Assembly (NCBI GenBank): GCA_964236465.1
Contig: CAXSBZ010000016.1
Span: forward strand, 7,497-71,496
Length of the DNA: 64,000 nucleotides
Direction: 5' to 3'
Source of the DNA: Mucilaginibacter_A sp964236465
Lineage (GTDB): Bacteria; Bacteroidota; Bacteroidia; Sphingobacteriales; Sphingobacteriaceae
This document shows positions 7,820-16,565 of the stretch, piece after piece (position 1 is the first letter of the stretch; each line of letters starts with the position of its first letter). The notes under the pieces were generated by a model. That model did no database searches, was not told the origin of the DNA, and saw nothing but the letters and a program-made list of their open reading frames with translations. A program made the translations under genes and the position numbers.

Positions 7820-9778
7820 ATGGAAACGACAGCCCACACCAGCGTCAAGCAGTTTCAATCGCAGGTAAAACTTGCCGGTATGCTGATAGCCACCGGTATT
7901 GTTTTTGGCGATATCGGGACTTCGCCTTTGTATACTTACACTGCAATTTTTGACCCTGGAGAAGTGATCAACCCAGCAAAAGCATTGGGCGTGTTGAGTT
8001 GTGTTATCTGGACGCTTACCTTGCAAACAACCATCAAATACATCCTGATTACTTTGCAGGCCGATAATCACGGCGAAGGTGGGATTTTTTCGCTTTACGC
8101 ATTAATCAAACGTTATTACGGCAGATGGGCGGTAATACTGGCTATTTTGGGCGGTTCGTTTTTGGTTGCAGATGGTATTATTACGCCGCCTATTTCGGTG
8201 GCATCGGCTATTGAAGGGCTTCGGTTATTTTATCCGCACATCGATACCATCCCTATTATCATTGCTATTTTAATATTCCTGTTTGTTATCCAGCAGTTTG
8301 GCACACAGAAAATAGGCAAGATATTTGGGCCTGTCATGGTGGTATGGTTTAGTTTTATTGGTGTGATTGGGCTGATGGCGTTAAGCAAAAATTTTAGTGT
8401 GCTAAAAGCAGTAAACCCAATGTATGGCCTTAACCTGCTGGTGCATTATCCAAAAGGTTTTTGGCTGCTTGGCGGGATATTTCTGTGTACAACCGGTGCC
8501 GAAGCTTTGTATAGCGATATGGGTCATGTGGGTCGCAACAATATCCGGGTAAGCTGGATTTTTATACAAACTTCGCTCATCCTTTCTTATGCCGGGCAAA
8601 CAGCCTGGCTTTTAAGCGCAGGCAAGGCAAATGCTTTGAGCCCTTTTTATAATATTGTCCCCTTGCCCATATATTTTCCGGCCGTTGTGCTATCTACTTT
8701 TGCAACCATCATAGCCAGCCAGGCACTCATCAGCGGTTGCTTTACTTTGGCCAATGAAGCCATCCATTTGGGCCTTTGGCCGAGGCATAAAATTATTTTC
8801 CCCAGTAAAATTAAAGGACAGTTGTATATCCCTTTTTTCAACTGGTCATTATTAGTTGCCTGCATCGGCGTAGTGCTGTATTTTAAAGAATCAACAAAAA
8901 TGGAAGCAGCTTTTGGCCTTTCGGTAACCCTCACCATGCTTTCAACCACTTTTTTGATCACGCTTTATATGTTATCGCGTAGGTGGTCTTTAGGGATTAT
9001 CATACCTACTACGCTCATGTTTTTAACGGTAGAAAGTTCTTTTTTAATTGCCAATCTCAAAAAAATTGCCGAAGGCGGCTGGATTATGCTGCTGATGGGC
9101 AGTGCCATTGCTACCATTATGCTGATTTGGAGACGGGGAAGGATCACCCAAAACAAATTGATTACCTACAGCGAATGGGAGCCGGAAAATTTGGAAAAAC
9201 TGGTCGAACTTAGCCATACTACCACCATTGACACTTACTCTACCCATCTTATCTATTTTACGTTTTCGTCGCAAAAAGGGAAAATTGAAAACAAAACATT
9301 GAATTCTATCTTTACCTCGCCTTTAAAAAGGGCAGATGTTTATTGGTTTTTTTATGTGAACATCACAGATGATCCTTATACTTTGCAATACGAAGTGCAT
9401 AAGCTTTCCAAAAATGATGCTTATCATATCAATTTCCAATTAGGGTTTAGGGTAGAGCCGAGGCTTGACCTGTTTTTTAGAAAAATAGTGAAAGAACTGA
9501 TGGAAACCGGAGAATTGAAACGGGACGATTTTGAGGAAATTAAGTTTGAAAGAAACCCGATCGGCGGCTACAAGTTCGTCGTGGTAAACTCCTATTTATC
9601 GTTTGACAACCAGTTGCCTTTCTGGCAAAACCTTTTCATCAACAGTTATTACAACTTGAAATCTGTTGGCGTACGGGAAGATGTAAATTTTGGTTTAGAC
9701 CCCAGCAACGTGGTTTTTGAAAAGTACCCGCTGGTTTACACTTCTACCGATAAAGTTAAACTGGAAAGGATTAAATAA
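7820..9778 (+). CDS. kup: Kup-type low-affinity potassium transporter
   Basis: Kup/HAK/KT proteins are inner-membrane K+/H+ symporters. The signature GDIGTSPLYTY is near the N-terminus, followed by about 12 hydrophobic helices and a hydrophilic cytoplasmic C-terminal domain of some 190 residues, giving about 652 residues. The frame opens at 7781, but I prefer ATG 7820 (METTAHTSVKQFQ) because the earlier stretch overlaps the duplicated-gene debris and AAAGAAGGA lies just before 7820. No dispersed element falls in this coding region. It is probably monocistronic. Confidence 0.95.
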   Translation: METTAHTSVKQFQSQVKLAGMLIATGIVFGDIGTSPLYTYTAIFDPGEVINPAKALGVLSCVIWTLTLQTTIKYILITLQADNHGEGGIFSLYALIKRYYGRWAVILAILGGSFLVADGIITPPISVASAIEGLRLFYPHIDTIPIIIAILIFLFVIQQFGTQKIGKIFGPVMVVWFSFIGVIGLMALSKNFSVLKAVNPMYGLNLLVHYPKGFWLLGGIFLCTTGAEALYSDMGHVGRNNIRVSWIFIQTSLILSYAGQTAWLLSAGKANALSPFYNIVPLPIYFPAVVLSTFATIIASQALISGCFTLANEAIHLGLWPRHKIIFPSKIKGQLYIPFFNWSLLVACIGVVLYFKESTKMEAAFGLSVTLTMLSTTFLITLYMLSRRWSLGIIIPTTLMFLTVESSFLIANLKKIAEGGWIMLLMGSAIATIMLIWRRGRITQNKLITYSEWEPENLEKLVELSHTTTIDTYSTHLIYFTFSSQKGKIENKTLNSIFTSPLKRADVYWFFYVNITDDPYTLQYEVHKLSKNDAYHINFQLGFRVEPRLDLFFRKIVKELMETGELKRDDFEEIKFERNPIGGYKFVVVNSYLSFDNQLPFWQNLFINSYYNLKSVGVREDVNFGLDPSNVVFEKYPLVYTSTDKVKLERIK

Positions 9779-9992
9779 CAGAAAAAGGTGCTGGGTTTAT
9801 TGATGGTGCTTCTTTTATCCCTGTAAATGTTGCATCTGTTCAGTTATTATAAATGATGCAATGGCCTAAACAAATACAGGAGCAAACAAAAAGAAGCCGC
9901 TTTTAAATTTATTAAAACACGGTTTCTTTTTGTTTGGCAAATTGCTTATCCATCCAAAAACGGATGCTAAAAACAGCAAAAGTTTGTACTTA

Positions 9993-10862
9993 TTAAGCAG
10001 GGAAATAAACTGATTTTAAATATTCTTTAAGCGAAGTCGGTTTTCTGCCTAAAAGTGCAGGCAGCACTGTACGTTTGGTATCCAGCTCATCGTTTGCAAT
10101 GGCTTCCCCAATATCTGCCATAAAACCGGCGGCTGTTTCCGGTACACCAAATCCTTTCATTTGGGTGATAAAAGTTTCTTTGGTTGGGTTGAGATAAGGT
10201 ACTTCTTTGCCTGATAATTCGAACAAGATTTTGGCAATGTCATCAAAAGAATAAACTTCATCAGAAGCAAAAGGATACACGTTTTCCTGATACGCATCAC
10301 TCGCCAGCAAATTCGCCGAAGCTTCTGCCATATCCATTCGTGTAGCAAAAGGTACTTTGCCAAACCCGGCCGGAAAAAACACGCCTGTTTCCAGCACTTT
10401 TTCGCCTAAAAACTGAGGCAGCGTATCAGCATATAGATTATTATCGAGCATTGTGTAGTGCAAGCCTGAGGTTTTAAGATAGTCGGCTGTTTTTTTATGT
10501 GCATCTTCCAATGCAGCAAGCGCAGTATGATCCGGGTCTTTAAGGTCAAAACCGGTATAAACGATATGCTGCACACCTGCTGCTTTTGCCGCCTTGATGG
10601 CATTGATATGTTGGACTGAACGGTCTCCGCCCAAATCACTGGAGGAAATCAGAAACAGTTTGTCTGTTCCGGCAAATGCTTTCACCATCGAATCATAATC
10701 GGTGTAATCGCCGATGTGAACGGTAATGCCTTTTTCTGTAAACTCTGCCGCTTTGGCTTCGCTTCTTACCAAAACCGAAATTTGGTTGGCGGGTACTTTT
10801 TTTAGGAGAAAGTTGATGGTTGCCCTGCCTAAATGCCCTGTTGCGCCTGTTACTAAAATCAT
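9993..10862 (-). CDS. NmrA-like NAD(P)-binding oxidoreductase (QorB-type)
   Basis: A 289-residue atypical short-chain dehydrogenase. The Rossmann motif GATGHLGRAT (6-15) is followed by SVLVRS, where the arginine suggests NADP preference. The usual catalytic Tyr-x-x-x-Lys is not obvious, as in NmrA and in QorB NADPH:quinone oxidoreductases. It is transcribed divergently from an HxlR regulator, the classic arrangement in which HxlR/QorR-type proteins control quinone or aldehyde stress enzymes. The substrate is unknown. Confidence 0.85.
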   Translation of the reverse strand: MILVTGATGHLGRATINFLLKKVPANQISVLVRSEAKAAEFTEKGITVHIGDYTDYDSMVKAFAGTDKLFLISSSDLGGDRSVQHINAIKAAKAAGVQHIVYTGFDLKDPDHTALAALEDAHKKTADYLKTSGLHYTMLDNNLYADTLPQFLGEKVLETGVFFPAGFGKVPFATRMDMAEASANLLASDAYQENVYPFASDEVYSFDDIAKILFELSGKEVPYLNPTKETFITQMKGFGVPETAAGFMADIGEAIANDELDTKRTVLPALLGRKPTSLKEYLKSVYFPA

Positions 10863-10895
10863 TTTGATTATTTTTTAAGGTTGAATATTTATTTG

Positions 10896-10948
10896 AATTA
10901 CCAAAAAGAATTTACTTACTTTTAGAGAGTCAAAAGTAAATGGTAATT
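10896..10948. promoter_or_regulatory. Nested inverted repeats between NmrA-like and HxlR genes; putative HxlR operator
   Basis: An inner repeat TTACTTTT-N8-AAAAGTAA (10916-10939) lies inside outer arms AATTACCA (10896-10903) and TGGTAATT (10941-10948). The minus strand reads TACTTTTG at 10938-10931, a match to the TAnnTTTG promoter box for the NmrA-like gene. A regulator bound here would cover that promoter. Operator identity is inferred from symmetry and position. Confidence 0.55.
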
Positions 10949-11021
10949 AAACTGCAAACAAGAAGGCACTTTCAAATCAGTCACTAACGCCAGGGTTACT
11001 ATTGTTGATCTTGAGAGAGTT

Positions 11022-11411
11022 ATGAAAAAAGAAAATTTAAAAGATATTTATTCGGATGCAAATTGCCCGGTAAGAAATGTTTTGAACCGCATTGGCGATA
11101 AATGGTCAATTTTAATTATTGATTTGTTGGGCAGTTATGGAACGCTCCGTTTCAATGAGCTCAACTATCATATCGGTAGTATTTCGCAAAAGATGCTAAC
11201 CGTTACCCTGAAAACATTGGAAGCAGACGGGCTGGTAGCGAGAAAACTATATCCACAGATACCACCGAAAGTAGAATACACGCTGACAGAAATGGGTAAA
11301 AGTATATTGCCTTCCGTTGCGATGCTTAAAGATTGGGCATCCGAAAATATGCCAGCAATTTTAGCCTCCAGGGCGCAATATCAAAACCAGCAAGGAAATT
11401 TAGTGAAATAA
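11022..11411 (+). CDS. HxlR-family winged-helix transcriptional regulator
   Basis: A 129-residue HxlR/MarR-like DNA-binding protein. The characteristic start CPVRNVLNRIGDKWSILII (residues 14-32) carries the conserved Cys used for redox or electrophile sensing in several members (HypR, QorR). The recognition helix region is GSISQKMLTVTLKTLEADGLVARK and the wing follows (PPKVEYTLTEMG). It probably represses or activates the divergent NmrA-like oxidoreductase through the palindrome between them. Confidence 0.93.
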   Translation: MKKENLKDIYSDANCPVRNVLNRIGDKWSILIIDLLGSYGTLRFNELNYHIGSISQKMLTVTLKTLEADGLVARKLYPQIPPKVEYTLTEMGKSILPSVAMLKDWASENMPAILASRAQYQNQQGNLVK

Positions 11412-11418
11412 AAATCGT

Positions 11419-11506
11419 TGTCATTTCGACCGAAGGGAGAAATCTTCTTTCAATATCAGAAGTTTACCGCTTTGAAGAAAATCTCTCCCTTTCGGTCGAG
11501 ATGACA
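11419..11506. repeat. REP-like hairpin repeat, copy 1
   Basis: Left arm TGTCATTTCGACCGAAGGGA and right arm TCCCTTTCGGTCGAGATGACA pair imperfectly around a core, giving an 88-base foldable unit. This GTCATTTCGACCGAAGGGAGAAATC type is a common dispersed repeat in Bacteroidota genomes. It starts just after the hxlR-family gene stop. A near-identical unit is at 12489-12577. Confidence 0.85.
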
Positions 11507-11624
11507 ACATGGGCCGGCAGATGACCAATTTTATAGTGCTAAAAGAAGCATTGTCATTTTTGACTCGCAGGGAGAAATCTTCATCAAACTTTGAAATTTA
11601 TGTTGCTTCGATGAAGATTACTTC

Positions 11625-11708
11625 TATCGTCGGATTTTTAAACAATGTTCTGTTTTCATCTGCAAAGAAGAAGCAGAAAAACTAATGGTGTTTTTACAGG
11701 GTAAAAAT
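11625..11708 (+). pseudogene. Degraded 3' end of the asparagine synthetase B-like gene (copy 3)
   Basis: TATCGTCGGATTTTTAAACA and the following bases align to the end of the 4335-5600 gene, including the AAGAAGAAGCAGAAAAACT lysine run and the trailing GTGTTTTTACAGGGTAAAAA element. It has small indels and no open frame. Copies 1 and 2 are at 5541 and 7554. Confidence 0.6.
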
Positions 11709-11744
11709 CATGCAAACAGTCATTTTCATTAGTAGCAATTATGC

Positions 11745-11752
11745 TACCTTTG
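11745..11752 (+). promoter_or_regulatory. TAnnTTTG box four bases before hicA
   Basis: TACCTTTG is followed by CTAA and then the ATG at 11757. This is the same box-to-ATG spacing as for the CDF gene and the TIGR02757 gene and suggests a leaderless mRNA. Confidence 0.5.
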
Positions 11753-11756
11753 CTAA

Positions 11757-11939
11757 ATGAAGGTTAGGGAGCTTATCAAATTGCTAAAAGCTGACGGTTG
11801 GAACGAAAAAAACCAGAAAGGCAGCCATTTGCAATTAATTCATCCTGAAAAATCTGGAAAAGTTACTATTCCTGTTCACGCGGGTGATATTCCAAAAGGC
11901 ACACTTAACTCAATATTAAAACAGGCCGGGTTAAAATAA
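11757..11939 (+). CDS. hicA: HicA-type mRNA interferase toxin
   Basis: At 60 residues it has the normal length of HicA, a double-stranded-RNA-binding-fold toxin that cleaves mRNA. The catalytic histidine is H24 in KGSHLQL, and the typical tail (IPVHAGDIPKGTLNSILKQAGL) is complete. It is followed 27 bases later by hicB, so this is an intact type II toxin-antitoxin operon. It sits just after a degraded gene-end duplication, in an accessory region. Confidence 0.93.
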   Translation: MKVRELIKLLKADGWNEKNQKGSHLQLIHPEKSGKVTIPVHAGDIPKGTLNSILKQAGLK

Positions 11940-11966
11940 AAACTTTATCAATTTAAAATAAATATT

Positions 11967-12353
11967 ATGCAACCGACAAAAATAGAATTGATTATAGAAA
12001 AAGGGGAAGAAGGTTTGTGGGGAACTGTAACTTATAATGACAATTTAATAACCGATCAAGCTCCTACTTTGCCAGAACTTGAGGATCAGATAAAAACTCA
12101 TTTACAGGAATTTGAAAATGCCAATCCCGAAACTATTGCATTTGAACATACTTATGATGTATTTGCCCTGTTTCAGGAATTTGATTTTTTGAATATCAGT
12201 AAAGTTGCAAAATATGCAGAAATCAATGCTGGATTATTGCGTCAGTACGCATCTGGTGTAAAACATCCATCTTTAAATCAGGCTAAAAAAATTGAGGAAA
12301 CTCTACATCGTTTAGCTGCCCAGATGCAAAAGATTTCTGTTTATACAGCTTAA
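11967..12353 (+). CDS. hicB: HicB-type antitoxin with C-terminal DNA-binding domain
   Basis: A 128-residue HicB antitoxin. Residues 1-50 form the degenerate RNase H-like fold (LIIEKGEEGLWGTVTYND) that binds HicA. Residues 75-125 contain a helix-turn-helix (ISKVAKYAEINAGLLRQYAS, then KHPSLNQAKKIEETLHRL) that should autoregulate the operon. Confidence 0.9.
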   Translation: MQPTKIELIIEKGEEGLWGTVTYNDNLITDQAPTLPELEDQIKTHLQEFENANPETIAFEHTYDVFALFQEFDFLNISKVAKYAEINAGLLRQYASGVKHPSLNQAKKIEETLHRLAAQMQKISVYTA

Positions 12354-12390
12354 TCAAAAAGCTTGTTAAAGCTCTCCCAAACTATTTATC

Positions 12391-12488
12391 ATGCTTCTTT
12401 TTATCGCATAAAAATCAATGTTTTGCATGGCTTTTAAAAATTGTTGACATCGATACCAACATCAATTTTATAGTGCTAAAAGAAGCAT
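12391..12488. terminator. Inverted pair of dispersed elements after hicAB
   Basis: The left arm starts ATGCTTCTTTTTATCGCATA (with one extra T) and continues AAAATCAATG. The right arm, on the other strand, starts ATGCTTCTTTTAGCACTATA and continues AAATTGATG. Both are full-length copies facing each other with about 40 bases between, and could form a large hairpin downstream of hicB. Confidence 0.5.
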
Positions 12489-12577
12489 TGTCATTTCGAC
12501 CCGAAGGGAAAAATCTTCTTTCAATACAAAAAGTTTACCGCTTTGAAGAAAATCTCTCCCTTTCGGTCGAGATGACA
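12489..12577. repeat. REP-like hairpin repeat, copy 2
   Basis: It is nearly identical to 11419-11506, with arms TGTCATTTCGACCCGAAGGG and CCCTTTCGGTCGAGATGACA. It touches the minus-strand dispersed element at 12477-12486 and lies just beyond the 3' end of the porin gene. Confidence 0.85.
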
Positions 12578-12587
12578 ATGCGGCATC

Positions 12588-14726
12588 TTAATCATAAAAA
12601 TTCCAGCTCACCCCAAATTTTAACAAAGCATCCGGCATCGGATATCCGGCAATATACTTGGAAGTAGCCGTTGCGCCCGGAGCCAGCACGGTATAATAAC
12701 CGCGGCTCAACAAACCCTGATTGGCATAATCATACTTCAAAAATAAATTGGTGCGCCGTAAAGTGCCTTTGATAAAGAGATCAATCACCGGATAAGTTGG
12801 AAAATTGTAGTTGGAATTGTTGTAAAACTGGCCAATTCCGGGTGCATAAGCCTGCGCCGGATATTTGGAATTATACCTCACCGTAAAACCAAAATTGGTG
12901 CTCAGCACATTAAAAAACTTTTTGAAGTAGTAAAAGCTGTTGTACGAATAAAACTCCGGCGTGCGCAAAATGTCGTTTTGATCGGTTTTTTGATAAACTA
13001 AGAAATTGTCCAAATGAAATTTACCATACGTAAAATTTTTGGCCAAACTTAGCTTCAGCAAACTGATGGAACCGGAAGCCTGCACAGGTTGCGGATCGTT
13101 GGAAAAATCGGTGGCTGTTTTAAAATATAGGTAATTGCCAAGCAAAAAGTACTCTGCCCTGGCATCCAGCTGTAGTTTTTCATTCAGATAATTGAAAGAA
13201 AGATTAGTCGTTTTGACCTTGCCAAAATTGTAATTGAATTGGTAATGACTTGAGTACCAATTGGTATAGATCAATGGTGCCGTATTGCTTTGCGTATAAG
13301 CTTCCATGATGACACGGCCGATTTTATTGCCCAAAAGCACATTCAGTTTGGCATCATACAAGTAATCCCCAAATTCCCTGCCCAGCGTAATTTGTTGTAA
13401 GTTAACATCCAAACCGGCGCGGTCACTTAAATTATAACCCAAACGGGCTTTCAAAGTAATGTCCTGAAACGAGTTGGTTTGCACACTATGTTGATAATTA
13501 GTGGTCGAAGCCTGCAAAGTGTCCCGCACCCACTGGCTGTATTTGTAATAATCGTGCACCAAACTCAAATCAAGTTTCAGCTCGTTCCGAACAAATTTTA
13601 CGGCGTTTCCACGGAGATAAAAACTGTAGGAGAATTCATTCCGAACATGTTTGACCGACACAGAATCCCGCGAATACAATGTATCGTAAAGCTGCCGAGG
13701 ATATACTTTGTACAAATAATCTGCTTCATCCTGCAAATACTTGTACTGCTGGCTGTTGTAAGTAAAAGTATGCGAAACGCGCTGCGTGGGCAATACGCTG
13801 GAGGAAGAACCGGCATTGGTTTTTAAACCCTCCGTTTTGCCGATGTAATAAAATTGTTTGATGTAAAAACTGTTGTTGCGCCAGTTATCGCGCGAATTGT
13901 TGAGCCGAACAGGCTGTGCAGTTTTGGCCAGTGAACTGTTGGTATTTACTGCGGAAGTGCTTTTTTCAAAAATGCTATCACTAACGATAGAGCCATTTTC
14001 CGGTGTTTTCAAATTGTTAAAAGTCAGGTTGGCCAGCAGGTTGTAGCGTTTGTTTTTTGATTCGTACCAGGTAAAAATAGCTGCTTCCAAATCGTCGGAT
14101 TTCTGCCTCGGATAAAAACCAACCGAACCGATCCGGTTAAAATTAAACCCGGCATTCCAGTTGGGTTTGATGTTTTGCGTATGTGTAACCCGGAAAACCT
14201 GTTCTTTCAATGCTCCGTTTACGTAGTATAAATTAGTGTAAGGCGTGCGGGCACGATAATAAGTTATGTCCTCCGGCCTGAGTAAATAAGTGTCCTGAGA
14301 ATGCAATCCAATATCAAAACCAATACTTTTAGTCGGTTCAAAAAGCAGATTGCGGTAAGGCAAACCCAAGTTTCCCAAGCCTATTTTAGGGCTTCGGGGC
14401 TGATACAAAGCACTGTAATTTTCAAAGTTGTTCAGCGTGGTATCCAGTGGCAACACTTGCGTGCTGTCATTCAAAAGCCGTTCATTGGTGATGCGGATAA
14501 ATTTGGACGTAAAAATAACCGAATCACCTTTATGCTCGTCGCGTTTGCGCAGCGTATCCAGCAATTGATCGTCTGTTAATGGTTTTGCCGTTTTACGATG
14601 GCTCGTATCGCCCTGCACAAAAGGGTTGGTATTGGTGTTGGTTGTGCGGCCATATTGTGCATAAGCGGATGCAGCCGGCAAGCAGATCAGCAATAAAAAT
14701 AAAAATTTCAGCCCTGTCAAATTCAC
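12588..14726 (-). CDS. Bacteroidota putative porin (outer membrane beta-barrel)
   Basis: A 712-residue exported protein with signal peptide (1-23, ending SAYAQ) and a low-complexity Thr/Asn stretch, then alternating aromatic/polar strands through to the C-terminus (LKFGVSWNFYD), as expected for an outer-membrane barrel. The sequence agrees with the Bacteroidota putative porin family. The start is GTG at 14726, overlapping the upstream TGA stop as GTGA, so translation is probably coupled to the phosphorylase gene. No dispersed element occurs in this 2.1 kb gene. Confidence 0.8.
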   Translation of the reverse strand: MNLTGLKFLFLLLICLPAASAYAQYGRTTNTNTNPFVQGDTSHRKTAKPLTDDQLLDTLRKRDEHKGDSVIFTSKFIRITNERLLNDSTQVLPLDTTLNNFENYSALYQPRSPKIGLGNLGLPYRNLLFEPTKSIGFDIGLHSQDTYLLRPEDITYYRARTPYTNLYYVNGALKEQVFRVTHTQNIKPNWNAGFNFNRIGSVGFYPRQKSDDLEAAIFTWYESKNKRYNLLANLTFNNLKTPENGSIVSDSIFEKSTSAVNTNSSLAKTAQPVRLNNSRDNWRNNSFYIKQFYYIGKTEGLKTNAGSSSSVLPTQRVSHTFTYNSQQYKYLQDEADYLYKVYPRQLYDTLYSRDSVSVKHVRNEFSYSFYLRGNAVKFVRNELKLDLSLVHDYYKYSQWVRDTLQASTTNYQHSVQTNSFQDITLKARLGYNLSDRAGLDVNLQQITLGREFGDYLYDAKLNVLLGNKIGRVIMEAYTQSNTAPLIYTNWYSSHYQFNYNFGKVKTTNLSFNYLNEKLQLDARAEYFLLGNYLYFKTATDFSNDPQPVQASGSISLLKLSLAKNFTYGKFHLDNFLVYQKTDQNDILRTPEFYSYNSFYYFKKFFNVLSTNFGFTVRYNSKYPAQAYAPGIGQFYNNSNYNFPTYPVIDLFIKGTLRRTNLFLKYDYANQGLLSRGYYTVLAPGATATSKYIAGYPMPDALLKFGVSWNFYD

Positions 14727-15538
14727 AGTTGCGCGATCAGTTCTTTAAGGATAAGCGTCATTTTGGGTTCGGCCGCTTGTGCAATGGCAATAATTTCTTC
14801 TACCGAAACCGGCTGTAGTTCATCTGGGAAACCTTCGTCCGTGAGCACGGAAATGGCAAAAACCGGCAAACTTATGTGGTTGGCCACAATCACTTCCGGC
14901 ACGGTGCTCATGCCCACGGCATCGCCGCCGATGATGCGCAGATAACGGTATTCGGCGCGGGTTTCCAGATTCGGGCCGGTTACAGAAACGTAAATTCCTT
15001 TGTGGCAGGTAATGCTATTTTTATCGGCTATATTTAAGGCTTTGTCGATCAAATCCCGGCGGTAAGGCTGGCTCATATCCGGAAAACGAGGGCCGAGTTC
15101 TTCCTCATTATTGCCGCGCAACGGATTATCCGGTTGCAAGTTGATATGATCTTCAATCACCATCAAATCACCTTTTTTAAAAGCCGGGTTGAGCGCGCCG
15201 CTGGCATTGGAAACCAGCAACGTTTTGATGCCCAGCATTCTCATAATTCGCACCGGAAACGTGATCTGCTGCATCGAATAACCTTCGTAATAATGCAAAC
15301 GGCCTTGCATGGCTACCACTTTTTTGCCGGCCAGCAGCCCGAAAATCAATTTTCCGGAGTGAAATTCTAACGTCGAGATCGGGAAATCCGGGATGTTGCT
15401 GTACATCAGCTGCTTTTCTACCTGCATTTCATTCACCAAACCGCCCAGTCCGGTGCCTAAAATAATTCCGATTTCCGGCTCGAAACCATTAATCCGGCTT
15501 TGTATATAGGCGGTTGTTTTTCTGATACTTTCTAACAT
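14723..15538 (-). CDS. Purine-nucleoside phosphorylase (trimeric type)
   Basis: A 271-residue PNP that splits purine nucleosides with phosphate for salvage. Signatures seen are GIILGTGLGGLVNEM (25-39), GRLHYYEGYSMQQITFPVRI, SNASGALNP and GPNLETRAEYRYLR with GGDAVGMSTVPEVIVA, all of the low-molecular-mass trimeric family. The start MLESIRKTTAYIQSRI fits homologues even though it overlaps the lpxK 3' end by 50 bases. The gene is the middle of a tight lpxK-PNP-porin operon. Confidence 0.96.
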   Translation of the reverse strand: MLESIRKTTAYIQSRINGFEPEIGIILGTGLGGLVNEMQVEKQLMYSNIPDFPISTLEFHSGKLIFGLLAGKKVVAMQGRLHYYEGYSMQQITFPVRIMRMLGIKTLLVSNASGALNPAFKKGDLMVIEDHINLQPDNPLRGNNEEELGPRFPDMSQPYRRDLIDKALNIADKNSITCHKGIYVSVTGPNLETRAEYRYLRIIGGDAVGMSTVPEVIVANHISLPVFAISVLTDEGFPDELQPVSVEEIIAIAQAAEPKMTLILKELIAQL

Positions 15539-16565
15539 AATTTTCTATGATCTGCTGAAACGCCGGTGCCGCATCATCCAAAAATGAAACCCCGATCGGT
15601 GCTACAAAAACCGGCAAACCAGCCAGCAGCTTTTGCAATGCAGGTTCTTGTAAACGCTGCGCATCTTTTTCTGTTGTGATGATGGCTTTATTTATCGCCG
15701 GGCAAACCGCAAAATCCGCAACAAGTTTACTTATATTTTTGCTGGTAAATGGGTGATGATCGGGATAATTGTGCGGCACAACCTGCGCAAACTGCATACG
15801 CAAATGTTGCAGCAACGGTTTCGGACCAGCAATGCCCGTGAGCACAAACAAAGTAGATTTTGGGTCGATAAAAACAGCATCCTCCGAAGCAAAAAATGAT
15901 TGGAACGGCTGATAAACAATCGAAGTAAAAAACAAATTTTGATGCGGTAAAAGAAGCATCTGCTTTTGAATCTGCTGCTGGTTTTCTGCGGATAAATCTG
16001 GCGGACATTTACTGATCACGATTACGTCCGCACGTTTTTTACCCGAAAAAGGTTCGCGGTAATTGCCCGCCGGAAGCAGGAAACGCGGTTCGTCCAACTT
16101 CCCAAAATCAAACAATAAAATACTAAAACCAGGTTTTAAAGCCCGATGCTGAAACGCATCATCCAGCAAAATCAAATCATGATCTGACTGCAATTTTTCA
16201 ACGCCTTCCACACGGCTTTCGCAAACAGCAACCGTAATTTCCGGGAATTTTTGTTTGAATTGAAGCGGTTCATCACCAACCGTTTTGGCCGTACTGTTTT
16301 TATCGGCATAAAAAAAGCCTTTGGTTTGGCGGCCGTAACCGCGGCTCAGCGTGGCAATTTTATGCTGAGGTTTGAGCAATCGGATCAGATATTCCGTCAT
16401 TGGGCTTTTGCCTGCGCCGCCAACTTCCAGGTTCCCGATCACAATTACCGGCAAATCAAATTGCCGGCTTTTAAAAATCCCGGTATCATAAAAATAATTT
16501 CTAAGGAAAATAACCAAACCATAAACCAAGGAAAACGGCAAAAGCAGATAGCGGAAATAGCGCAT
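15489..16565 (-). CDS. lpxK: Tetraacyldisaccharide 4'-kinase LpxK
   Basis: LpxK phosphorylates the lipid A disaccharide precursor at the 4' position on the inner membrane. I use ATG 16565 (MRYFRYLLLPFSLVYG, with an N-terminal membrane helix) instead of the upstream TTG, giving 358 residues. The P-loop GGAGKSP is at 49-55, SRGYGR at 74-79 and DDAFQH at 135-140. Two dispersed elements are embedded in frame: one yields FYADKNSTA (85-93) and the other MLLLPHQNL (203-211). The same peptides appear in unrelated proteins of this window (TIGR02757 and DUF4905 genes). Confidence 0.96.
   Translation of the reverse strand: MRYFRYLLLPFSLVYGLVIFLRNYFYDTGIFKSRQFDLPVIVIGNLEVGGAGKSPMTEYLIRLLKPQHKIATLSRGYGRQTKGFFYADKNSTAKTVGDEPLQFKQKFPEITVAVCESRVEGVEKLQSDHDLILLDDAFQHRALKPGFSILLFDFGKLDEPRFLLPAGNYREPFSGKKRADVIVISKCPPDLSAENQQQIQKQMLLLPHQNLFFTSIVYQPFQSFFASEDAVFIDPKSTLFVLTGIAGPKPLLQHLRMQFAQVVPHNYPDHHPFTSKNISKLVADFAVCPAINKAIITTEKDAQRLQEPALQKLLAGLPVFVAPIGVSFLDDAAPAFQQIIENYVRKYQKNNRLYTKPD

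Larger units (their letters stand above)
11507..11756. other. Repeat-rich intergenic region upstream of hicA
   Basis: In order it holds: a dispersed element on the minus strand (core 11540-11549), an orphan left arm of the REP-like repeat (11552-11580), a degraded third copy of the asparagine synthetase B-like 3' end (11625-11708) and the hicA promoter box. The strings TTTTATAGTGCTAAAAGAAG and CATTGTCATTT recur at 12467-12498, so the element and REP-like repeat have been duplicated as a unit. Confidence 0.6.

Noticed and set aside
11333..11524. Open frame across the REP-like repeat after the HxlR gene
   Set aside because: It reads through the repeat, and a similar frame (12473-12667) occurs in the second copy, so it is a by-product of the repeat.
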